From assembly GCA_002354655.1 (NCBI GenBank), contig DELY01000009.1, forward strand, positions 80,042-144,041: a stretch of DNA of 64,000 nucleotides, in the 5' to 3' direction. Below, piece by piece: positions 8,907 through 18,690 of this stretch (position 1 is its first letter; every line of letters begins with the position of its first letter). A program made the translations under genes and the position numbers. The stretch is from Pseudomonas sp. UBA2684. GTDB lineage: Bacteria > Pseudomonadota > Gammaproteobacteria > Pseudomonadales > Pseudomonadaceae. Under the pieces are notes generated by a model. That model saw only the letters and a list, made by a program, of their open reading frames with translations, had not been told where the DNA came from and did not search any database.

Positions 8907-10859
8907 ATGCTCCCGATCTTCTCGCGCCTCACCTTCGTCCTGATTGCCGCCGGCCTGGCCGCCGCCCCACTGCCGCTGATGGCGGCCATCGACCCGGTAA
9001 CGCCCAGCGCCAATCAGCAACAAGACAGCTGGACCATCAACCTGAAAGGCGCCGACATCCGCGAATTCATCGACCAGATCGCGCAGATCACCGGTGAAAC
9101 CTTCATCGTCGACCCGCGCGTGAAAGGCCAGGTCAGCGTGGTGTCGAGCACGCCGCTGGCCCTTAGCGAGGTCTACCAACTGTTTCTTTCGGTGATGGCC
9201 ACCCACGGTTTCAGTGTCATCACCCAGGGCGATCAGGCGCGCATCGTGCCCAATGCCGAAGCCAAGGCCGATGCAGGCGCCGGCCGCGCCGCGCCGGATC
9301 GTCTGGAAACCCGCTTGATCCAGGTGCAGCACAGCGCGGTGTCGGAACTGATCCCGCTGATTCGCCCCTTGGTGCCGCAATACGGCCACCTGGCCGCGGT
9401 GACCTCGGCCAATGCCATCATCATCAGCGACCGCAGCGCCAATATCGCGCGCATCGAAGACCTGCTGCGCCAGCTCGACCAGAAAGGCGACCACGACTAC
9501 AGCGTCTACGACCTGCAACACGCCTGGGTCATGGATGCCGCCGAAGTGCTCAATAGCGCCCTGGAGCGCGGCCAGGCCAAAGGCGCCTCCGGCACCCAGG
9601 TGATCGCCGACGGACGCACCAACCGCCTGATCCTGCTCGGCCCGCCCGCCGCCCGCGCCAAACTGGTGGCGCTGGCGCAATCGCTGGACACGCCCACCAG
9701 CCGCTCGGCCAACACCCGGGTGATTCGCCTGCGCCACAACGATGCCAAGGCCCTGGCGGAAACCCTCGGGGAAATCTCCGAAGGGCTGAAACCGCAGGAA
9801 GGCAGCGAAGCGGCCGGCAAACCGCAGAACATCCTGATCCGTGCCGACGAAAGCCTGAATGCCCTGGTGCTGCTGGCCGAACCGGACCTGGTGGCGACCC
9901 TGGAAGACATCGTCCGTCAGCTCGACGTGCCGCGCGCCCAGGTGATGGTGGAGGCCGCCATCGTCGAAGTCTCGGGCGATATCACCGACGCCCTTGGCGT
10001 GCAGTGGGCGGTGGATGCGCGAGGCGGCACCGGCGGCCTCGGCGGGGTGAATTTCGGCGGCACCGGGCTGTCCGTCGGCACCGTATTGCAAGCCATTCAG
10101 GACCAGCGCAACGACATCGATAACCCGGTGCTGAACAACCTGCCGGACGGCGCCATCATCGGCCTTGGCACCGACAGCTTCGGCGTGCTGATCACCGCAC
10201 TGTCGGCCAATGCCAAGAGCAACCTGCTGTCGACGCCCAGCCTGCTGACCCTCGACCACCAGAAAGCGGAAATCCTGGTCGGGCAAAACGTGCCGTTCCA
10301 GACCGGCTCCTTCACCACCAGCGCATCCGGCGCGGACAACCCCTTCACCACCATCGAACGGCAGGACATCGGCGTCACGCTCAAGGTCACCCCGCATATC
10401 AACGAAGGCTCCAGCTTGCGCCTGGAAATCGAACAGGAAATCTCCTCCATCGCGCCAAGCGCCACCTTGACGGCCCAGGCGGTGGACCTGATCACCAACA
10501 AGCGCTCGATCAAAAGCACCATCCTCGCCGAAGACGGCCAGGTCATCGTGCTCGGCGGCCTGATTCAGGACGACGTCACCCAGACCGACTCGAAAGTGCC
10601 GCTGCTCGGCGACATTCCGCTGCTCGGCCGGCTGTTCCGCTCGACCAAGGACACCCGCATCAAACGCAACCTGATGGTGTTCCTGCGCCCGACCGTAGTG
10701 CGCGACGCCGCCGGCATGGCGGCTCTGTCCGGGAAGAAGTACAGCGATATCCGCGTACTCGGCGATGTGCGCGACGGCTACCGCCCAGGCATCCTGCCGA
10801 GCGACCCGACCAAGCTGTTCGACCGCAGCAATCCGGCGACCATCGACCTGCGCGAATAG
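8907..10859 (+). CDS. xcpQ: type II secretion outer-membrane secretin GspD (XcpQ)
   Basis: The outer-membrane channel, 650 residues (XcpQ is about 658). The ATG at 8907 follows gspC by 4 bp and gives a clear signal peptide ending in PLPLMA. Periplasmic N0-N3 domains are followed by the C-terminal secretin core (VPLLGDIPLLGRLFRS, then LMVFLRPTVVRD). The open frame extends upstream but that would remove the signal peptide. A strong terminator lies 20 bp after the stop. Confidence 0.97.
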   Translation: MLPIFSRLTFVLIAAGLAAAPLPLMAAIDPVTPSANQQQDSWTINLKGADIREFIDQIAQITGETFIVDPRVKGQVSVVSSTPLALSEVYQLFLSVMATHGFSVITQGDQARIVPNAEAKADAGAGRAAPDRLETRLIQVQHSAVSELIPLIRPLVPQYGHLAAVTSANAIIISDRSANIARIEDLLRQLDQKGDHDYSVYDLQHAWVMDAAEVLNSALERGQAKGASGTQVIADGRTNRLILLGPPAARAKLVALAQSLDTPTSRSANTRVIRLRHNDAKALAETLGEISEGLKPQEGSEAAGKPQNILIRADESLNALVLLAEPDLVATLEDIVRQLDVPRAQVMVEAAIVEVSGDITDALGVQWAVDARGGTGGLGGVNFGGTGLSVGTVLQAIQDQRNDIDNPVLNNLPDGAIIGLGTDSFGVLITALSANAKSNLLSTPSLLTLDHQKAEILVGQNVPFQTGSFTTSASGADNPFTTIERQDIGVTLKVTPHINEGSSLRLEIEQEISSIAPSATLTAQAVDLITNKRSIKSTILAEDGQVIVLGGLIQDDVTQTDSKVPLLGDIPLLGRLFRSTKDTRIKRNLMVFLRPTVVRDAAGMAALSGKKYSDIRVLGDVRDGYRPGILPSDPTKLFDRSNPATIDLRE

Positions 10860-10879
10860 CGCTCCAGCGCAAAGCCAAA

Positions 10880-10908
10880 GGCCTCGGTGTTCACCGAGGC
10901 CTTTTTTA
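10880..10908 (+). terminator. intrinsic terminator of gspCD
   Basis: A 10-bp perfect stem GGCCTCGGTG/CACCGAGGCC with a 2-nt loop is followed by TTTTTTATT. It serves gspD. It also lies just beyond the convergent peroxidase gene, where the reverse side has only a weak T-run. Confidence 0.93.
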
Positions 10909-10930
10909 TTCAACGACGCCGTGGAAACGC

Positions 10931-13681
10931 CTACTTGTCCTCATGCCGCTGGTGCTTGAAGAACACCCCGCTGTCGCCGAAGGCCGAGGCAATGAACGCC
11001 GACGTCAGCTGCAACTCGCCGATCTTGCGTGCACTGTTGCGCCGCTGGCTGGCGTAGCTGCGACTGATCGAGGGGAAGATCGATGTCTTGATCTCCATCG
11101 ATGTGGCATACACGTCGTAGACCTTGGTGCCGGCCTGCAAGGTCAGCAGGTCGGTACGAAAATCGTGCGCGGCACTGCTGAAGCGGTTGCGCAGCTCCGG
11201 GTGCGGCACGAAATAGACCTGCGTCGGCGCCTTGACCTGACTCACCGCTGCGCCGGCCTGGGTCACCTCGGCCATGTCGTTGAGCAACAGCAGGGTCGGC
11301 TTGCTGCTCACGGCCGCAAACAGCAAGGTGGTCCCGAGGGTTTCGTTGGCCTCCGGCAGCACGTACTGCGACAACTCGTTGGCGAAGAAATTGTGGTTAG
11401 CGCCCTGCCCGCTCAGGGTGTACAACGCCGAGACGTTTTCCGACGGTTTGCCGTCGATAAAGGCCTTCCAGGCCAGCCCCGGAGCAAAACCGCGATCCGC
11501 CGGGTCACCGGTCACCGACAGGCGCAGCAAGCCGTGCTCGGCGCCCTGGAACAGGCCGCTGTATCCGTTGCCGGGGGTCGCCACGAACTTCACTTTGGCC
11601 ATCGCCGCGTGCGGATGGATTGGTTTCTGGTAGTCCGCCGGCGCCACGTCGGTGCGCGCGCGCACCTTGTTCCACAGGATCGACCCGATCAAGCCGCCCA
11701 CATCCACGGGTTGCAACGCCGGCAACTGACCTTCGCCGTACTGGCTGCGCAGCGCACCGTTAACCCAGAGGTTTTCCTGCTTGTTGGCCGCCGGCCAGCT
11801 TTCGTAGTCGGCCGGAATGTTCAGGCCCCAGGGTTTGAAGGCATTCTCCACACCGACCAGGCTGGCCGCCAACTGCGGATTGTGGCGTTTGAGCACGTCG
11901 ACCATGGTGGTGTTCTCCACCCAGTCCAGGCCCTCGGCAGTGTACACCTCGGGACGGTAATCCTTGGTGAAGAAGCGGTCGGTCATCAGTCGACGCGAGG
12001 CGTTCATGATGAAAATCTGGAAGGCCGTTTCACCGAAGGCAAAACCCTCCGGGCGCACGGTTTCCGCGAGTTGGCCGACCAAGGTGTCGATCAGTTCGAT
12101 GTCGTTGTTGTACAGGCGCTTGAGCTCGGCCAGGGTGTGCGGGTCCTTGGTCAGGTCCTCGAACTTAGTAATCGGCTTGAGGCCGATCTGCCGACGAAAC
12201 TCGTTGTAGCGCGGCACCCCGCGCTCGCGGTCACGCAATACGTCGATGGTCGCCAGGTCGATGTTGCCGACCAGCGGCATGGACAGGTTGCGCAGAACGT
12301 TCGGGTAATTGTGCAGGGTCAGCGAGCCCGGGTTGGTGATGCCGAAGGAATACCACAGGCGCTCCGGACGCTCGTCGTTGAGCAGGTGTTCGGCGTCGCG
12401 GTCGCGGGTGTCCTGCAAGGCGATCGAACGCGAGACGCTGTTCGAGCCGATGTCGTAAACGTCCACCTGATCGCGCATCAGCGGGTGCATGCGGTACACC
12501 GCGACGAACTCTTCGGTGAGGGTATAAGGCACACCGTAGTTGTTCGGGCTGGCCGAACCGACCAGACCGGCCAGGGCATGGTCGAGCGCCGAGCTGCCGA
12601 CACCGTTGCCCAGGCTCGGATCGAAACCGAGGATGCGCTTGACGAAGGAGTCCGAACGCAGCAAGTCCTCCTGCAACATGCGCACTTCGGCCTGGTACTT
12701 GTCGCGCGGCCCGCGCGAGCCGAGCAGCCCCCACCAGTTGGCATACATGGCGCGCTCGGTGATCGGGTTGGCAATCACTGCCGGCGTCCACTCCACGGTG
12801 TGGATCTTGGCCATCAGCGCCGAGTTGACCAGCCGAGCGCGGTCGTACAGCCACTGGTCGCTCTGCTCCGGGTACTTCTGCTTGAGCTTGCTGGCGATGG
12901 CGTTGTGCTCCAGGGTGAACAGCTGGTGCAGCATGCTCAGGCCGAGCCACCAGTTCTCGTTGAAGCCGGTCACCGGCTTGCCGCTGAGCAACTCGGTCGG
13001 CAAGCGGTTATCGGCATTGAGCTTCAGCTTGCCGTCGACGAAGGCACGCACCTTGTCGTTGCTCTCCTTGCTGCTGCCATACAGCTGCGAGCCATCCCAC
13101 CAGTGGGTGTTGTGGTTGCGATAGGTCTGCGGCTTGCCGGCATCGTCGGCGCCCCGAGTCGGATCGGGCTGAGTGCGGCGCACCGACAGACTGCCCGCCC
13201 CCAGCGCATCGCCAGCCGGCAGCGGCACCTGGATCGGATCGTCGACCGCGTTGGGGCCATGGTCCACCCAATCGTGGATCATGAACTGAATCCAGGCGGC
13301 AGCGATGAAGTTGAGGCTGGCCGCCGGCTTGAACTCCTCGCGCGCCATCAGGCTGTTACTGACCTCGCGCGGGTTGGGCGTGAGCAACGTGTCGGCCTCG
13401 GTCTCGCCGCGCGTCAACGCCGTGTCGACGTTACGCCCGAAACGCCGGTACACCGAGCCTTCGGCCGGATTGGCGAGGATGTTACAGGTGCCGTCTTCGG
13501 TACGCGCCGTCAGGCTGCGTGCGTCACAGAGAATGTCGGCGTTGTGCCGCGCATAGTCCTCGACATCGAAGAGGTTGTTCTCGAACAAGGCTTGTCGTTC
13601 CATGCTCAGCACGAGCAAGCCCGACACAATGCCTAAGGTGCCCAGCTTGGTCAAAGCTGGCCAGGTAACCCATACCGACAT
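10931..13681 (-). CDS. alpha-dioxygenase-type haem peroxidase with C-terminal extension
   Basis: A 916-residue member of the animal haem peroxidase superfamily. A hydrophobic N-terminal helix (residues 11-27) suggests membrane anchoring or export. The opening DGTCN-FGRN region is typical of the superfamily. Motifs resemble fatty-acid alpha-dioxygenases: IHDWVDH gives a distal His136, HNTHWWDGSQLYG follows, and VYRMHPL supplies the likely catalytic Tyr396 and proximal His399. Alpha-dioxygenases oxidise fatty acids at the alpha carbon to 2-hydroperoxides. The peroxidase core ends near residue 620. The last 290 residues include HGLLRLSVTGDP and GFAPGLAWKAFIDG, which recall the catalase core. The gene follows a MalT-like regulator on the same strand. 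The substrate is not shown by the sequence. Confidence 0.85.
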   Translation of the reverse strand: MSVWVTWPALTKLGTLGIVSGLLVLSMERQALFENNLFDVEDYARHNADILCDARSLTARTEDGTCNILANPAEGSVYRRFGRNVDTALTRGETEADTLLTPNPREVSNSLMAREEFKPAASLNFIAAAWIQFMIHDWVDHGPNAVDDPIQVPLPAGDALGAGSLSVRRTQPDPTRGADDAGKPQTYRNHNTHWWDGSQLYGSSKESNDKVRAFVDGKLKLNADNRLPTELLSGKPVTGFNENWWLGLSMLHQLFTLEHNAIASKLKQKYPEQSDQWLYDRARLVNSALMAKIHTVEWTPAVIANPITERAMYANWWGLLGSRGPRDKYQAEVRMLQEDLLRSDSFVKRILGFDPSLGNGVGSSALDHALAGLVGSASPNNYGVPYTLTEEFVAVYRMHPLMRDQVDVYDIGSNSVSRSIALQDTRDRDAEHLLNDERPERLWYSFGITNPGSLTLHNYPNVLRNLSMPLVGNIDLATIDVLRDRERGVPRYNEFRRQIGLKPITKFEDLTKDPHTLAELKRLYNNDIELIDTLVGQLAETVRPEGFAFGETAFQIFIMNASRRLMTDRFFTKDYRPEVYTAEGLDWVENTTMVDVLKRHNPQLAASLVGVENAFKPWGLNIPADYESWPAANKQENLWVNGALRSQYGEGQLPALQPVDVGGLIGSILWNKVRARTDVAPADYQKPIHPHAAMAKVKFVATPGNGYSGLFQGAEHGLLRLSVTGDPADRGFAPGLAWKAFIDGKPSENVSALYTLSGQGANHNFFANELSQYVLPEANETLGTTLLFAAVSSKPTLLLLNDMAEVTQAGAAVSQVKAPTQVYFVPHPELRNRFSSAAHDFRTDLLTLQAGTKVYDVYATSMEIKTSIFPSISRSYASQRRNSARKIGELQLTSAFIASAFGDSGVFFKHQRHEDK

Positions 13682-13826
13682 GGCGTTTTCTCCCGATTTT
13701 TATTGTTGTGCTCACGAGGTGGATGCCGACACTGCACGGCATCGCGGAGCTTATCGGGGGCCTGGCCAGCCCTGCCCCCTTCCCAGGGAGGGGCTAAGGG
13801 CGATCCATGCCGGGGTCAGCCGGCAA
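13682..13826. promoter_or_regulatory. intergenic region upstream of the peroxidase gene
   Basis: 145 bp between the regulator stop and the peroxidase start. A C-rich/G-rich dyad (CCCTGCCCCC and AGGGAGGGG) is present near 13780-13800. This is the probable control region for the peroxidase, but no operator or consensus promoter could be assigned. Confidence 0.3.
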
Positions 13827-16469
13827 CTAAGCCAGAGGCGCGCGTGGGTGGGCGGCCAGAATCGCTTCGGTGCGACTCGAAACATTGAGCTTCGAATAGA
13901 TATTCTTCAGGTGCCATTTGGTGGTGGACAGGGCGATGCCGGTCTTGTCGCTGATTTGCGTGTTCGACAGACCGCTCAGCAAGCACTCGAAAACCTCCGC
14001 TTCCTTGTCGGTCAGCAGGCTGACCGGGGTGACGCGGCCATACGCCGGGATGTCGGCGTCCTGGAGAAACTCGGCATAGAAGGCTCGGTACTTCTCCGGC
14101 AGGTGCAGCAGGCCGGCGTGTGCCAAGCCCAACACCCCGGCACCAAAGCCTGGCGCCTCGTCGAACACCGAGCGGTTGATATTGACGATGCCGTACTCCT
14201 CGACCAACCGGCGCAGCGCGGCTAGTTGCTGATCCTTACTCTGCGTCGGCGCATCGAGCACCAGTAGATTGGCCTCGACGATCAACGCGCGGGCACGCAT
14301 CTCGCTACGCCGCAGCGATGTGGCCAACACCTTGAGAATCCGCCCGGCGCGGCCCTGCGCGCCGCGCGCCTGCAGCCAGTAAACTGCGGCCAACCCCAGG
14401 CGCTCCCAACTCTCGTCGTAACGCTGCGCACTTTCCCAATCGCCGGCAGCCAGGCGTTCGCCCAGGCAATAGCGCTGGGCGATAGCGTCCAGCGCGCCGA
14501 GTTTGCCGCTCACATAGGCCTGGCGCATGCTCTCTTGAGCCACCTGGCTGACAAACCGCGCGTAGTTGCCCACCTGCAAGATGCACGACAGCTGATCGAG
14601 CAGGCGCCCGGCGCGCACCGCTTGCTGGCGCCGATGCAGCAAGCGCGACAAGGTGATGTACACCGTGGCGATGGCTTCGGTCGCCGAAGACGCATTGACC
14701 ATCGCCATCAGGTCTTCGCAAAGCTGTTGCGCCTCATCGAGCTGGTTTTGCTCGTACAACACCACCACCATGGCCGTGGCACGGTTGATCCAGGCCGGCG
14801 AGGCCGTGTCAGTGTGCTGGTAGTCGTGACACACGCCCTTGCGTGCATGGGTGGCGCGCCCGGCATTGCGGTGGCAAAGCGCGATGATCAGGTCGGTGTA
14901 ACTTTGTAGAAAACTGTGGCCGCTTTGCCGCAGCAACTCCTTGGACTGCATGGCAAAACGGATCGCGGCCTGCAACTGGGCATCCAGCAGATAGTGATAG
15001 GCAATCACCGTCAGGGTGCAGGCACGGACTTCCAGCCCCACGCCGGGGCCCAGCAACTCGCGCCAGCCAGGCGCGGGAGTAAAATCCTTGTCGTGTTGAA
15101 ACAAACCGAGTTGCAGCAGCAGAAACTGCCGGGTAATCGGAGTGACGAGCGCCGCGCCTTGTTCTTGCTCCTGCGCGTGCAGCGCATCCAGGTAGTAATG
15201 CGCCTGGTGAAAGCGCCGCGACAGGGTCAACGCGCCGATCAACGGCGCCAGCAAACGCGAGTTGCCGAGCACCACGCCCTCCGGTAACGGCTCCAGCCAG
15301 CGCAGGATGTCGCTGAATTGCCCCGTGCGAATCCATAGCGCACAGCCGCGCTCCAGCAGGTCACGAAACAGCACCTCATCGGCACTGCGCTGCGCGTGCA
15401 GCAAAGCCGGCTCATACTCGCCCTGGCCCAGGTAATAATCCGCCGCGCGCTGGTGCAATGCGGCGACCATGGCGTGCTTCTCGATCGCCAGACGGCTGCT
15501 GAGAAAGTCCTGCAACAAGGCGTGGTAGCGGAACCAGCCAGGCTGATTGTCCACCGGCAGCATGAACAGTTGCCGCGCGGACAGTTCTTCGAGTAGCAGC
15601 GCCGAACCACTGCGTTGCAGCACGTGATCGCAAATCGCCCCGTTGAAACGCTCGAACAGCGCACTGCAGAGAAAAAATTCGCGCAGGCTGGGCGATAGCT
15701 GTTCGAGCACCACGTGACCGAAGTAGTCGACGATTTCCGGCTGCGTGCCGTTGAAACGCTCTAGCGCACTGGTGCCGAACCGCGCGTAGGCCAGCAACGC
15801 CACCTTGACCCCAGCCACCCAGCCTTCGGTCATGGCGATCAGCGTCGAGACATAGGCCTCGCTGAGGTTACCGCCGCCCAGGTGCGCATTGAGCTGTTGG
15901 ATCTGCCCTGCAGACCAGCGCAGATCATGCTGATCGATGCACAGCAGGCGGCTTTCCAGCTTCAGTCGGCTGAGGGAAAAACCCGGATGATTGCGGCTGG
16001 CGAGAATCAGCCGAACATTGTCAGGCAGCGTCTCCAGCAGCGCCGCCAGCACCTCGCGGATGGTTGGCGCACTGATCCACTGAAAGTCATCCAGCACGAT
16101 GTACAGCGGCGCCTCGAGACGCGCCAGGGCATCGCTCAGGTAGCCGCTGACCGCCACCGGCGACAAACCCAGTTCGGCACCAAACGGGTTGAACCAGGAG
16201 GTATCGAAATCGGCAACCTGGCCGCGAATGTGCTCGATCAACCGGCGGAAGAAGCGCACCGGCTCGTTATCGCGCGCCTGCAACGGGTAATGCGCCACTG
16301 CCCGGTGGGCATCGCGGGCCAACCAATGCGCCAGCAGGGTCGACTTACCCGAGCCTGCCGGGGCCAGCAGCAGCGTCAGCGGCACGTGCTCGCTGCGCCC
16401 CAGCAACTCCAGCAATTCTTCACGCAGCACACCACGCGAAAGCGTGACGAGCGGATCTTGGCTGTCCAT
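13827..16469 (-). CDS. MalT/LAL-type LuxR family transcriptional regulator
   Basis: An 880-residue regulator of the large ATP-binding LuxR class. Walker A (APAGSGKS, residues 36-43) and a Walker B-like LYIVLDDFQW define a STAND-type NTPase. A long helical tetratricopeptide-like middle (about residues 340-780) normally senses an inducer. The C-terminal LuxR helix-turn-helix (LTDKEAEVFECLLSGLSNTQ, then TTKWHLKNIYSKL) binds DNA. ATG at 16469 is preferred over a TTG two codons earlier because AGG lies 10 bases upstream. It is upstream of the peroxidase gene on the same strand, so it likely controls that gene; this is inference. Confidence 0.9.
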   Translation of the reverse strand: MDSQDPLVTLSRGVLREELLELLGRSEHVPLTLLLAPAGSGKSTLLAHWLARDAHRAVAHYPLQARDNEPVRFFRRLIEHIRGQVADFDTSWFNPFGAELGLSPVAVSGYLSDALARLEAPLYIVLDDFQWISAPTIREVLAALLETLPDNVRLILASRNHPGFSLSRLKLESRLLCIDQHDLRWSAGQIQQLNAHLGGGNLSEAYVSTLIAMTEGWVAGVKVALLAYARFGTSALERFNGTQPEIVDYFGHVVLEQLSPSLREFFLCSALFERFNGAICDHVLQRSGSALLLEELSARQLFMLPVDNQPGWFRYHALLQDFLSSRLAIEKHAMVAALHQRAADYYLGQGEYEPALLHAQRSADEVLFRDLLERGCALWIRTGQFSDILRWLEPLPEGVVLGNSRLLAPLIGALTLSRRFHQAHYYLDALHAQEQEQGAALVTPITRQFLLLQLGLFQHDKDFTPAPGWRELLGPGVGLEVRACTLTVIAYHYLLDAQLQAAIRFAMQSKELLRQSGHSFLQSYTDLIIALCHRNAGRATHARKGVCHDYQHTDTASPAWINRATAMVVVLYEQNQLDEAQQLCEDLMAMVNASSATEAIATVYITLSRLLHRRQQAVRAGRLLDQLSCILQVGNYARFVSQVAQESMRQAYVSGKLGALDAIAQRYCLGERLAAGDWESAQRYDESWERLGLAAVYWLQARGAQGRAGRILKVLATSLRRSEMRARALIVEANLLVLDAPTQSKDQQLAALRRLVEEYGIVNINRSVFDEAPGFGAGVLGLAHAGLLHLPEKYRAFYAEFLQDADIPAYGRVTPVSLLTDKEAEVFECLLSGLSNTQISDKTGIALSTTKWHLKNIYSKLNVSSRTEAILAAHPRAPLA

Positions 16470-16642
16470 GCGCAAGCAACCTGTCAGGCGTTATTTTTAT
16501 TGTTTTACGCTTAACTGCAGAGCGTTCGGCGCTGGATGTTAGCGCCGGCCTGCGGCAATGCTTTGAAGTCGGTCATGCTTTGCCTGCCTCCCCATCAAAG
16601 GTTGGGCTCACGCGTGCCCAGACGGGCAAGGCGACAAGCGGG

Positions 16643-17437
16643 TCAGGCGAGGTAATGCATCTTCTTGCTCATGCCACCGTCGACCACGAACTCCTGGCCC
16701 GTGACGAAACCGGCCTGGGACGACAACAACCAGGCGACCATGGCCGCCACGTCCTCGACCTTGCCGATCCGCCCAACCGGGTGCTGGGCATGCTCCTGGG
16801 CAGAAAATGGTGCCGCGCTGCGCGCGCCAAGATCGCGCGCATCGATCCAGCCGGGGCTGACCGCGTTGACCCGTACATCCGGGCCAAGACTGATCGCCAA
16901 CGCATGGCTCAGCGCCAGCAAACCGCCCTTGCTGGCGGCATACGCCTCGCAATCCGCCTCGGACTGCGAAGCACGGGTCGACGTCAGGTTGACGATGGCG
17001 CCACGGTGGGCACGCAGGTAGGGCGCGCAATGCTTGGCCAGCAACATTGGCCCGCTGAGATTGACCGCCAGCGTGCGATTCCACTGCGTCAGGTTGAGGC
17101 TTTCCAGGGGCGGGTTATGCGGCTCCGCCAGCGCGGCGTTACACACCAGCGCATCGAGCCGACCGAACTGCCCGAGCACCTCGGCCACGCCCAGCGCGAC
17201 CTGGCTTTCGTGGGCAACATCCATGGCCACGAACCAGGCGTTGTCGCCCAACGCTTTCGCCACTTTCGACCCGCGCTGCCGATCAATATCGGTCAACACC
17301 ACCTGCCAGCCCTCGGCGATCAGCCAGGCCGCAATGCCCAGACCAATCCCCCGGGCCGCACCGGTCACCAGCGCCACCTTGCCGTTGGATGGGCTGGCGC
17401 GCGGCGGGCTCCAGTCGATCTGGCCCTGCTCGCTCAA
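16643..17437 (-). CDS. short-chain dehydrogenase/reductase
   Basis: A 264-residue classical SDR. The Rossmann motif TGAARGIG (around residue 25), an NAA-type active-site strand (VCNAALAE) and the YAASK catalytic pair are present, with a catalytic Ser-like TST ahead of it. It overlaps the metZ stop by 4 bp and so is the second gene of that operon. In PAO1 the equivalent gene (PA3106) lies next to xcpQ; here two genes intervene. The substrate is unknown. Confidence 0.9.
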   Translation of the reverse strand: MSEQGQIDWSPPRASPSNGKVALVTGAARGIGLGIAAWLIAEGWQVVLTDIDRQRGSKVAKALGDNAWFVAMDVAHESQVALGVAEVLGQFGRLDALVCNAALAEPHNPPLESLNLTQWNRTLAVNLSGPMLLAKHCAPYLRAHRGAIVNLTSTRASQSEADCEAYAASKGGLLALSHALAISLGPDVRVNAVSPGWIDARDLGARSAAPFSAQEHAQHPVGRIGKVEDVAAMVAWLLSSQAGFVTGQEFVVDGGMSKKMHYLA

Positions 17438-18645
17438 AGCGCAGCGAGGCCGCGAGCGAGATCGGCTTTCAGGTCAGCGATATCTTCCAGGCCCACCGCC
17501 ACCCGCACCAGGTTGTCGCGGATACCGGCGTTGGCCCGCTCCTGCGGCGACAGGCGACCATGCGAGGTAGTCGCCGGGTGGGCGATAGTGGTTTTGGTAT
17601 CGCCCAAATTGGTGGTGATGGAGATCACCCGCGTGGCATCGATAAAACGCCACGCCGCCTCTTTGCCGCCCCTGACCTCGAAACTCACCACGGCACCGAA
17701 AGCACGCTGCTGGCGCTTGGCCAACTCATGCTGCGGATGGCTGGGCAAACCGGCGTAGTACACATGCTCGATGCCCGGCTGCTGCTCCAGCCACTCGGCC
17801 AGTTGCTGCGCGCTGGCGCAATGCGCCTGCATGCGCACGCGCAAGGTTTCCAGTCCCTTGAGGAAGATCCAGGCGTTGAACGGGCTGAGGGTCGGCCCGG
17901 CGGTACGCAGGAAGCCGACGACCTCCTTCATCAATTCCGCCTTGCCCGCCACCACACCGCCCATGCTGCGGCCCTGACCGTCGATGTACTTGGTCGCCGA
18001 GTGCATGATGATGTCCGCCCCCAGGCTGATTGGCTGCTGCAGTGCCGGGGTGCAGAAGCAGTTGTCGACCGCCAGCAGTGCGCCTTTGCCGTGGGCAATC
18101 TCCGCCAAGGCGGCGATATCGACCAACTCGGCCAGCGGGTTGGACGGCGATTCGACGAATAACAACTTGGTGTTGGGCTTGAACGCTGCCGCCCAGGCGT
18201 CCAGATCCGCCAGCGGCACGTAGTCGACCTGCACGCCAAAACGCTTGAGGTACTTCTCGAACAGGCTGATGGTCGAACCGAACACACTGCGCGAGACCAG
18301 CACATGGTCGCCAGCGCTGCACAGGCTCATGACGATGGACAGGATCGCCGACATCCCGGAGGACGTGGCCACGGCCTGTTCAGCCCCTTCCAGGGCGGCA
18401 ATCCGCTCCTCGAAAGCGCGCACCGTAGGATTGGTGTAACGCGAGTAGACGTTACCCGGCACTTCGCCGGCGAAACGCGCCGCGGCATCGGCTGCGGTGC
18501 GAAAAACGTAGCTGGAGGTCGGGTAGATCGCCTCGCTGTGCTCGCCTTCCGGCGAACGGTGCTGACCGGCGCGCACTGCCAGGGTATCGAAGCCCACGCC
18601 GTCGAGATCGCTGTCCAGACGCCCGGCTTGCCATTCAATCGTCAT
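17434..18645 (-). CDS. metZ: O-succinylhomoserine sulfhydrylase
   Basis: A PLP enzyme of the Cys/Met metabolism family that makes homocysteine directly from O-succinylhomoserine and sulfide, the Pseudomonas direct sulfhydrylation route. The 403-residue protein has the YSRYTNPT phosphate-binding segment, [10 protein letters not shown] and the PLP-binding SATKY lysine. ATG at 18645 is used, with GAGGGG about 9 bases upstream, rather than an earlier start giving five more residues. It follows purF by 45 bp, the usual Pseudomonas purF-metZ order. Confidence 0.95.
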   Translation of the reverse strand: MTIEWQAGRLDSDLDGVGFDTLAVRAGQHRSPEGEHSEAIYPTSSYVFRTAADAAARFAGEVPGNVYSRYTNPTVRAFEERIAALEGAEQAVATSSGMSAILSIVMSLCSAGDHVLVSRSVFGSTISLFEKYLKRFGVQVDYVPLADLDAWAAAFKPNTKLLFVESPSNPLAELVDIAALAEIAHGKGALLAVDNCFCTPALQQPISLGADIIMHSATKYIDGQGRSMGGVVAGKAELMKEVVGFLRTAGPTLSPFNAWIFLKGLETLRVRMQAHCASAQQLAEWLEQQPGIEHVYYAGLPSHPQHELAKRQQRAFGAVVSFEVRGGKEAAWRFIDATRVISITTNLGDTKTTIAHPATTSHGRLSPQERANAGIRDNLVRVAVGLEDIADLKADLARGLAAL

Positions 18646-18690
18646 TGCCAATCCCCTCAACCGGCCCGCCGCAACGGGCCGGGCTGCAAC

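Noticed and set aside
8886-10913. 675-codon reverse-strand frame over gspD
   Set aside because: Antisense shadow of the secretin gene, composed of repetitive Gly/Val/His content.
10943-13636. 897-codon forward-strand open frame opposite the peroxidase gene
   Set aside because: It is antisense to a gene with clear motifs, has no recognisable domain and no ribosome binding site. Long antisense frames are common in GC-rich coding DNA.
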